Source: 2-01-FULL-40-42 sp964349415 (GTDB taxonomy: Bacteria > Patescibacteriota > Microgenomatia > UBA1406 > GWC2-37-13). Taken from it: DNA of 7,528 nt. Shown one piece after another: positions 1-5,036 of the stretch. Numbering within the stretch: position 1 is the first letter of the stretch; each line of letters starts with the position of its first letter. The position numbers were made by a program, and so were the translations under genes. Below the pieces are notes generated by a model. The model had not been told where the DNA came from, did not search any database, and saw nothing but the letters and a program-made list of their open reading frames with translations. The DNA lies in NCBI GenBank assembly GCA_964349415.1, contig CAYGGJ010000037.1, positions 1 to 7,528 of the forward strand, written 5' to 3'.

Positions 1-2
1 TA

Positions 3-101
3 GAAAAAAGAATACTGGAGAAAAATACTCATTTCCTCAGGGACGATTTAGTAAAGTACTTACCAAATCAAGATACTCTCCTAAAGCCTCTTGACCAGTA
101 A
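3..101 (+). CDS. 3' end of an unidentified protein-coding gene (partial)
   Basis: An open frame enters from the left edge and closes with TAA at 99-101. The 32 visible residues start EKRILEKNTHF and end LLKPLDQ. They are hydrophilic and helix-like, with a balanced mix of Lys, Asp, Leu and Asn, unlike the Phe/Leu-rich membrane proteins around it. I do not recognise the family. Its stop codon is followed immediately by the complement of the stop of the minus-strand glycosyltransferase gene, so the two would be convergent with no spacer. That matches the 42-46 bp overlaps at the other convergent junctions of this window. A competing plus frame stays open to a TGA at 92-94, and a short minus-strand start is also possible, so the call rests on protein-like composition and gene packing only. 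Confidence 0.5.
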   Translation, partial: EKRILEKNTHFLRDDLVKYLPNQDTLLKPLDQ

Positions 102-1646
102 TTACTTTACTTCTCTTCCTTTCCACTTCTCGATTCGTACATGATCATTTGGTCTGATTTCCTTGAGAAGCGTACTACCCTTTGGTAGGTGTATATCTTT
201 CCAGTTGTCCTGTCTTGCTCTGCATGCTTTCATCTCCGCAACCTCTATTGGTAAGAATTTACAGTCATCGTTTTCCATTATGAAATAGCAAGTGTCGTGG
301 ACGAACTCTTCTTTTACCTGCGGTCCACCTTTCAATGCGAAGTAGGAAAAAAGATAGCGGTATGTATGGGGAATTATTGGTGGAGTATAGACTTTTATAC
401 AAAGCTCTTTGTTTTTATTATCCGAGAATATAATCCGGGAGACTTCCATATGTTCTCTTAGACCCTCCAGCTTAGGAGGTTTCGTATTTTTTATTTCGGA
501 TATGAAAGCGGACCCAAGCGATGTTAGCAATATGGCAAGGTATGCATAGACAATTGTCTTTAAAAGAATTTTCTTACTTTTCAAAAGCGCTGCAACAGAA
601 ATGGCGGCAAGCAGCACGAAGAAATAGGGGAGGCCCTCAAAATAATTTTGCCAGAAAACTGTTTTATAAATATGAGAAAGTACAAAAAGTCCTACGGAGA
701 GGATTAGCGTAAAAAGAAAAAATTCTCTCTTTTGTTTTTTTAAAAAAAAGAAGGATGCAACGATACCGATAATAATCATAGCAAGCGTTGACCAAAGCAG
801 CACCGGAGTTTGAGAAGGGAATGACTGTAAATAAAAATCTTTCAGCAAATGATATCTTTCCCAGAAAACTTGAGGATAGGTTTTTGCAGTCTGGACACTG
901 CTTTCATTAAAGTATTTAAGTACAAGCTGTGTTTGGGAGAAACCGCTTTTCAACTCAAAAAGAATTCTCGGCATAACCGGAAGAATTAATCCTGCGCCAA
1001 AGTACAAGAGCCGTTCTTTTGTTCCTAAGAAGTCTTTAAGTCTTTTCAATATCAGCAAGGCAAGAAAAAAGGCGGGGTATAAGAAAAGGCCAAAGGCAAC
1101 TTCTGCTTCGAAAACCATCGAAAGTGAAAAGCCGACCAAGAATAATATTTTGAGATTTTTTTTAGTTATGTACTTGTAGTAAAAATAAAGAAGAGCTAAT
1201 AATGCGGGTGGGGCCAGGACGCTGTTTATAGCGAAGATTGATATTTTTGCAAAGTAAGGTCCTATGGAAACCAGTCCTGCAAATACTAATGAACTTAAAC
1301 TTCCATACTCTTTTCGTATAAATAAAGAAAAAAGCAATAATTGCACAAAGGCCAAGAATAAAATAAAATAATAAAATCCCAAAGGGTTCCCTAGTGTAAA
1401 TACAAAGGGGATAAGTAAGACGTAGTACCACCACACTCCGTGATTAACGCCGGGAATTCCTGTAGTGGGACCTAAAAGAGCAGGGTTTTTTTCGATAGCG
1501 ATTCCGTAGGTTTTTAAAAAATCTCTACCCTGGTCAAAGGTGTAAGGAACTGTTTGAAAATAAATCGGCTTTACTCTAAAATAACAAAATAATCCGAGAA
1601 TCAACAGAAAGCAGAAAATGTAGCCTATTTTAGCAAGGTTTCTCAT
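102..1646 (-). CDS. GT39-like (PMT/ArnT-type) membrane glycosyltransferase
   Basis: A 514-residue polytopic protein, predicted to move a sugar from a polyprenyl-phosphate donor onto an acceptor at the outer face of the membrane. TM1 spans about residues 7-23. The first outer loop carries FDQGRDF with Asp38, the usual position of the catalytic acid in GT-C enzymes, followed by GPTTGIPGVNHGVWWYY (59-75), a typical GT39 stretch. Some ten hydrophobic segments follow up to about residue 380. Residues 381-514 form a soluble tail with a YTPPIIPHTYRYLF motif (420-433) and four cysteines (416, 453, 462, 475). Family membership is inferred from these motifs; donor and acceptor are unknown. I chose ATG 1646 because it directly precedes TM1 and follows an extended -10 element. 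The frame stays open to an ATG at 1718, but that would add a charged 24-residue stretch antisense to the next gene. The start lies 8 bp from that of the divergent gene. The 3' end abuts the stop of the partial gene on the left. Confidence 0.85.
   Translation of the reverse strand: MRNLAKIGYIFCFLLILGLFCYFRVKPIYFQTVPYTFDQGRDFLKTYGIAIEKNPALLGPTTGIPGVNHGVWWYYVLLIPFVFTLGNPLGFYYFILFLAFVQLLLFSLFIRKEYGSLSSLVFAGLVSIGPYFAKISIFAINSVLAPPALLALLYFYYKYITKKNLKILFLVGFSLSMVFEAEVAFGLFLYPAFFLALLILKRLKDFLGTKERLLYFGAGLILPVMPRILFELKSGFSQTQLVLKYFNESSVQTAKTYPQVFWERYHLLKDFYLQSFPSQTPVLLWSTLAMIIIGIVASFFFLKKQKREFFLFTLILSVGLFVLSHIYKTVFWQNYFEGLPYFFVLLAAISVAALLKSKKILLKTIVYAYLAILLTSLGSAFISEIKNTKPPKLEGLREHMEVSRIIFSDNKNKELCIKVYTPPIIPHTYRYLFSYFALKGGPQVKEEFVHDTCYFIMENDDCKFLPIEVAEMKACRARQDNWKDIHLPKGSTLLKEIRPNDHVRIEKWKGREVK
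1601..1631 (+). promoter_or_regulatory. Weak candidate promoter for the MptB-like gene
   Basis: TCAACA (1601-1606) and TATTTT (1626-1631) are 19 bp apart, longer than ideal, and each is an imperfect match. Transcription would start near 1638, giving a leader of about 17 nt. The element lies inside the first codons of the divergent GT39-like gene, which is forced by the 8-bp gap between the two starts. It is the best candidate I found, but weak. Confidence 0.2.
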
Positions 1647-1654
1647 CAAATTAC

Positions 1655-2758
1655 ATGAAATTATATCATAAGTGGATCTACGTCCTTTTCTGCCTCTTTG
1701 TAGCTGTCTTAACGGCATATTCCTACACTTTAATTGATCTTAATCTCACGCTTTTTAATGACGATCTCTTTCTGCTTGTGCGCAGCCAACTGATTCAACT
1801 TGGGTATTATCAAAGAGAGTTGTCTTCTTACATCTTCTTGTTTTTGATTTCCGCCGGATTTTACTTTCATTGGTATTACACAAAAAATTATAAAAACATT
1901 TCACTAAAGAAAATTCTTTTCCCACTTCTTATTCTGGGGGTATTGTCATATCCACTCCTAACCCACGACTTTTTTAATTACATGTTCGATGCAAAAATCT
2001 TGACGTTTTATCACCAGAATCCTTATCTAATGAAGGCTTTGGATTTCCCCACAGATCCGTGGCTTAGATTCATGCACTGGACCCACAGGTCATACCCGTA
2101 CGGACCCAGTTTTCTACCAATCACACTAATCCCGTCCTTTTTAAGTTTTGGAAAATTTGTTCTCGGATTCTACTTGTTTAAAGCGACCTCCACTTTTTTT
2201 TATCTACTGGGAACATGGTCTCTCTCAAAGCTCAACCGGAAATGGGCGGTTTTCTTTGCCACAAACCCATTGATCATTTTCGAGGGTTTAGTAAACGGTC
2301 ATAATGATCTAATAGCAGTAGGACTTGCTCTTGCAGGAATCTATCTACTCATGTCTAAAAAAGGAATACGTTCGCGGCTTTTATTATTACTATCAGGAGG
2401 GATTAAATACATTACGCTGCCCCTTCTCCTTCTTTCTCCAAATAAAAAAAGTATATTTAACAAAATATCTTTTGGATTAATAGTTGGCCTACTTTCGTAC
2501 CTTTCAATTACACAGGAGGTCCAACCGTGGTATTTTCTTGCCCTCCTGCCGTTTGTAGTTTATTTTGAAGACATTGTCGTTAGATTAAATCTTTTTTTCG
2601 CAGGGCTCTTATTTTCTTACTTTCCCTACATACGTTTTGGCGGGTGGGATATGGCATGGAAGGTTGATCTAAAACACCAGATAATTATTGCTTTTCTGGT
2701 ATTAAATGCGATCTATTTTTTGCTAAAGCTGCCAAGGAAAAAATTCTTCAAAAGATGA
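1655..2758 (+). CDS. MptB/GT87-like polyprenol-phosphate-dependent membrane glycosyltransferase
   Basis: A 367-residue protein with about nine or ten membrane segments, starting with TM1 at about residues 7-24. Several motifs resemble the GT-C families that include the mycobacterial alpha-1,6-mannosyltransferases MptA/MptB and the DUF2029/GT87 proteins. They are THDFFNYMFDAKI (103-115, with Asp105 as the likely catalytic acid in the first large outer loop), NPY (122-124), SYPYGP (146-151), NPLIIFEGLVNGHNDLI (204-220) and PWYF (290-293). The expected role is transfer of a hexose, mannose in the characterised relatives, from a polyprenyl-phosphate donor outside the membrane. The substrate here is not known. 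At 367 residues it is shorter than MptB-type enzymes of actinobacteria, which I recall as clearly longer. ATG 1655 is the only usable start, since no ATG, GTG or TTG lies nearby in frame. No Shine-Dalgarno sequence precedes it. It ends with a basic tail (PRKKFFKR) and a TGA, overlapping the convergent GT2 gene by 46 bp. Confidence 0.8.
   Translation: MKLYHKWIYVLFCLFVAVLTAYSYTLIDLNLTLFNDDLFLLVRSQLIQLGYYQRELSSYIFLFLISAGFYFHWYYTKNYKNISLKKILFPLLILGVLSYPLLTHDFFNYMFDAKILTFYHQNPYLMKALDFPTDPWLRFMHWTHRSYPYGPSFLPITLIPSFLSFGKFVLGFYLFKATSTFFYLLGTWSLSKLNRKWAVFFATNPLIIFEGLVNGHNDLIAVGLALAGIYLLMSKKGIRSRLLLLLSGGIKYITLPLLLLSPNKKSIFNKISFGLIVGLLSYLSITQEVQPWYFLALLPFVVYFEDIVVRLNLFFAGLLFSYFPYIRFGGWDMAWKVDLKHQIIIAFLVLNAIYFLLKLPRKKFFKR
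1660..1668 (-). promoter_or_regulatory. Extended -10 promoter for the GT39-like gene
   Basis: The minus strand reads TGATATAAT, a full match to the extended -10 consensus TGnTATAAT. No -35 resembling TTGACA lies at the right distance, which extended -10 promoters tolerate. Transcription would begin near 1653, leaving a leader of about 6-7 nt before ATG 1646. The element sits inside codons 2-5 of the divergent MptB-like gene. Such AT-rich matches can arise by chance, so the position is a prediction. Confidence 0.5.
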
Positions 2759-3540
2759 ATTTTAGTGCGCACAGGAGCATACTTTAAACCAAACTTCAGG
2801 CGGTTTTTTGTCTGATATCTGACATGTAGTTCTGACCCTGATCCTTCGGTCGACTGTGAGACCTTATGCCAGATGACAACAGAGGGATCATAATAAAGTT
2901 TGATTCCGGCGTTGGTAGCTCTTATACAATAATCCGCGTCCTCAAAATATAAAAAGTATGATTCATCCCAAAAGCCGACTCTATCAAGTGCGTTTTTATC
3001 AAAAAGCATGAGCGCTCCGGTAATAAAAGCAGTTTCTCTTTCACTTTCAAATTGACCACTGTCTACTTCATCAACTCCTACATGATTGCTCAGTACATGG
3101 TCCCAATCAAAGGTCCCGCCGGCATACCAAATTACCCTGCCCTTATCTCCAGCATTATATTTTTCCTTATGGTATTCGTAACCCGCTGCATAATAGATTT
3201 TTCCGCCCAGTAGGGAACCGGGGTGTCTTCCAAGAGAGGAGAGTGCCTTTTCTACAAAATCATCTTCAAAGAAAGTATCGTCATTGATTACACAAAATTT
3301 TGTAAAACCTTGACTTACGGCACGTTCAAGACCTTTATTTACACTATATGAATAGCCTTTATTTTTTTCCTTTATCAATGTAATTCTCGGAGAATTTAGA
3401 TGCTGGGTTGTGCCGGTACCTGTAATATCAACTATAAATACATGAAAGTTTTTATCTTTCTGTTTTTCTACACTCTTTAAAAAATCAACGAGAACAGGGG
3501 GATTTATTGTGGGAGTAATGATCGCTAATTTATCGTTCAT
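2713..3540 (-). CDS. Family 2 glycosyltransferase (GT-A fold, rhamnosyltransferase-like)
   Basis: A 275-residue cytoplasmic enzyme that should use a nucleotide-sugar donor to extend a glycan, probably a polyprenyl-diphosphate-linked one. Motifs of the family appear in order: the N-terminal beta strand LAIITPTINP (5-14); NKGYSYSVNKG (60-70), which usually contacts the nucleotide; NDD (86-88), the DXD-type metal and nucleotide-phosphate site; DEVDSGQFE (157-165); TGALMLF (174-180); YFEDADYCIR (198-207), holding the catalytic Glu/Asp region; and His225. The arrangement resembles the WcaA/RfbF-type rhamnosyltransferases, but the sugar cannot be told from sequence. There is no membrane segment, and the C-terminal tail is short. 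The last 15 codons and stop run antisense to the end of the MptB-like gene. Its ATG lies 4 nt after the TGA of the flippase gene, so the two should be cotranscribed and perhaps translationally coupled. No good ribosome binding site precedes it. Confidence 0.93.
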   Translation of the reverse strand: MNDKLAIITPTINPPVLVDFLKSVEKQKDKNFHVFIVDITGTGTTQHLNSPRITLIKEKNKGYSYSVNKGLERAVSQGFTKFCVINDDTFFEDDFVEKALSSLGRHPGSLLGGKIYYAAGYEYHKEKYNAGDKGRVIWYAGGTFDWDHVLSNHVGVDEVDSGQFESERETAFITGALMLFDKNALDRVGFWDESYFLYFEDADYCIRATNAGIKLYYDPSVVIWHKVSQSTEGSGSELHVRYQTKNRLKFGLKYAPVRTKIHLLKNFFLGSFSKK

Positions 3541-3544
3541 AAGA

Positions 3545-4996
3545 TCAGTCTTTTGCTAAAAATGATTGAATTTCTTTTTTAACGTTGATCCTGAATACAA
3601 AGATAATGAGAAATAAATATATGGATGCACCAGAGATCGCCAATACTGCCACGAAATATTTAGACTGAATATTGACAAATAGTGTTAATGCAAGAAGTAT
3701 TCCTCCCATAATAAAAGAAGACAATAAAAATCTGTAAACCGGCTCAAAGAACTTGAACTTAAAGATTTTTTTTGCTGTAAATAGGACTAGGAAAAAGGAA
3801 ACGGAAACAATTAAATGTACCAGTGGGAAGCCTAAGTATCCGTAAAGTTTTGTGAATGCCGGTGTAAGAATCCACGTCAATGCAGTAAAGAAAACCATAA
3901 ATGAAAAAGAGAGTTTTACTTTACCCAACGCATTAAACAAATTCATAAAAGGTGCCGAAAAGGAAAGGATGAGGGATGATATTGCAAAAATATAAAATAG
4001 AGGAAGCGCCGGCTGCCATTTTTGGTAATTGGGGATAGCATTTACAAAATACTGCATGGTAATAAGCATTCCGATGAATGTCGGTGCTATAAGTGCGGTC
4101 TGGTAATAAAGAATTTTTTCTGAAAGAGTAGTGAGTTTCTCTTTTTGATCTTGATAACGGGCAAGAAGAGGAAATAAGACTTTGTTTACATTATCCATGA
4201 CGATGCGCATCGGAGCGTCTGCCCACTTTTTTGCCCAACCAATATAACCCAACCCTTCAAAACCTATCACTTTTCCGAGATATAGAATTATCAGATCATC
4301 TTTGAAAAGTGCAAGAAAAGAACTTGCCTGAAACGGAATGCCAAATGAAAGAAGTTTCTTGAGACTTTTCACGGAGATACCGATTTTAGGCATCCAAAAA
4401 GATAGGGAATAGATCAATACTAGCCCGACAAACGCCCGTAGATAAACAGCAGCGACAAAACTTTTTAGGCCAAAGCCCATCAGCGCTAGCACCGAGACCG
4501 CCACATAAAATACCGTGTTTTCGACGATCTGTACTAAAACTATTTTTTCAAATTTAATCTTTCTCTCAAGGAAAATAGAAGGTATGGTTTTCATCGATGA
4601 AAAGAAAAAGGAAACCAGAAGCGCTTGAAAAAGCATCTCCCCATCGGGAGGAAGATCATAAAATCTTTGAATAAACGGCGTCATATAAAAACCAAGGACG
4701 ACTAAGATTAGAGTGAGTCCCTGTTGGACCGTGAAGGTGGTGGTGAGATCGTCTTCTTCCACTTCTTTTTTCTGAATCAGTGCGCCTGCAAGTCCTATGT
4801 CTGAGAAATAATTAAGAAAAGAAATGATGGATAGTACCGTAATATAGATACCGAAAACCTTTGGAGATAAGAGAATGGTGAGGATGAGGTTGGCAATAAG
4901 TCCCAAGACCGCAGAATATCCGCTTTGGAAAAAAAGACTCATTGTGCTTATGAAACTCCGGCGTCTAATATCGGTCAGAGGTGAGTCTTTCTGCAT
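3545..4996 (-). CDS. Wzx/WzxC-like polysaccharide flippase (MOP superfamily)
   Basis: A 483-residue integral membrane protein with roughly 12-14 hydrophobic segments, the usual size and topology of Wzx-type flippases. Such proteins turn lipid-linked oligosaccharides from the inner to the outer face of the cytoplasmic membrane. A basic N-terminus (DIRRRSF, 9-15) precedes TM1. The segment FGIYITVLSII (48-58) followed by YFSDIGLAGALIQKKEVEED (63-82) is typical of the WzxC/Polysacc_synt_3 branch, with a charged loop after the DIGL motif, and Arg, Lys and Asp residues lie between membrane segments. It is the first gene of a two-gene minus-strand operon with the GT2 gene 4 nt downstream, which fits export of a glycan that enzyme helps to make. 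ATG 4996 follows a plausible -10 box at 5026-5031; the sequence just before it (AAACTCACC) has no Shine-Dalgarno motif. It ends with TGA at 3545-3547. The transported glycan is unknown. Confidence 0.92.
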   Translation of the reverse strand: MQKDSPLTDIRRRSFISTMSLFFQSGYSAVLGLIANLILTILLSPKVFGIYITVLSIISFLNYFSDIGLAGALIQKKEVEEDDLTTTFTVQQGLTLILVVLGFYMTPFIQRFYDLPPDGEMLFQALLVSFFFSSMKTIPSIFLERKIKFEKIVLVQIVENTVFYVAVSVLALMGFGLKSFVAAVYLRAFVGLVLIYSLSFWMPKIGISVKSLKKLLSFGIPFQASSFLALFKDDLIILYLGKVIGFEGLGYIGWAKKWADAPMRIVMDNVNKVLFPLLARYQDQKEKLTTLSEKILYYQTALIAPTFIGMLITMQYFVNAIPNYQKWQPALPLFYIFAISSLILSFSAPFMNLFNALGKVKLSFSFMVFFTALTWILTPAFTKLYGYLGFPLVHLIVSVSFFLVLFTAKKIFKFKFFEPVYRFLLSSFIMGGILLALTLFVNIQSKYFVAVLAISGASIYLFLIIFVFRINVKKEIQSFLAKD

Positions 4997-5002
4997 GGTG
5001 AG

Positions 5003-5030
5003 TTTACTTTAAGTGAGGGTAATATATAAT
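5003..5030 (+). promoter_or_regulatory. Sigma70-type promoter for the PTPS-related gene, apparently leaderless
   Basis: TTTACT (5003-5008, four of six to TTGACA) and a perfect TATAAT (5025-5030) are separated by 16 bp. The -10 ends only 6 bp before ATG 5037, so transcription should start at or next to the start codon and give a leaderless mRNA. An AGGA at 5031-5034 lies too close to the ATG (2 nt) to act as a normal Shine-Dalgarno sequence. The -35 begins 6 bp from the flippase ATG. Confidence 0.6.
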
Positions 5031-5031
5031 A
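5021..5031 (-). promoter_or_regulatory. -10 region for the flippase/GT2 operon, overlapping the opposite -10
   Basis: On the minus strand the same AT-rich block offers TATTAT (5031-5026) and TATATT (5026-5021), each one mismatch from TATAAT. No clear -35 or extended TG is present. Initiation would lie near 5013-5018, leaving about 17-22 nt before ATG 4996. The element shares its bases with the perfect TATAAT of the divergent gene, so the block may work as a bidirectional promoter. Confidence 0.4.
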
Positions 5032-5036
5032 GGATC

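Noticed and set aside
1..32. Possible minus-strand gene start (ATG at 32, beginning MSIFLQY) preceded by GAGG
   Set aside because: The GAGG is only 2 nt from the ATG, just ten codons are visible, and the plus-strand frame through the same DNA is longer and more protein-like. It cannot be excluded without the flanking sequence.
54..61. Palindrome AAGTACTT near the left edge, with GTA/TAC flanks
   Set aside because: It is only eight bases long with imperfect flanks, lies in a likely coding frame, and no second copy was seen. There is no support for an operator.
1647..1718. A longer N-terminus for the GT39-like protein, from an ATG at 1718
   Set aside because: The 24 extra residues are mostly basic or polar, lie antisense to the start of the divergent gene, and would place the extended -10 box inside the coding sequence. 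The ATG at 1646 leads straight into the first membrane helix.
2740..2763. Inverted repeat AAAATTC / GAATTTT at the end of the MptB-like gene
   Set aside because: A seven-pair stem with only one G-C pair is too weak for an intrinsic terminator and is expected by chance in AT-rich DNA.
2786..2809. AAACC / GGTTT hairpin followed by a T run, 28 nt after the stop of the MptB-like gene
   Set aside because: It is well placed for a plus-strand terminator, but the stem is only five pairs with an 11-nt loop, and it lies in GT2 codons that account for the sequence.
5013..5036. A GTG start adding eight residues to the PTPS-related protein
   Set aside because: The perfect TATAAT at 5025-5030 would lie within the coding sequence and no ribosome binding site precedes the GTG. 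The ATG at 5037 is simpler, though homologue alignment could overturn this.
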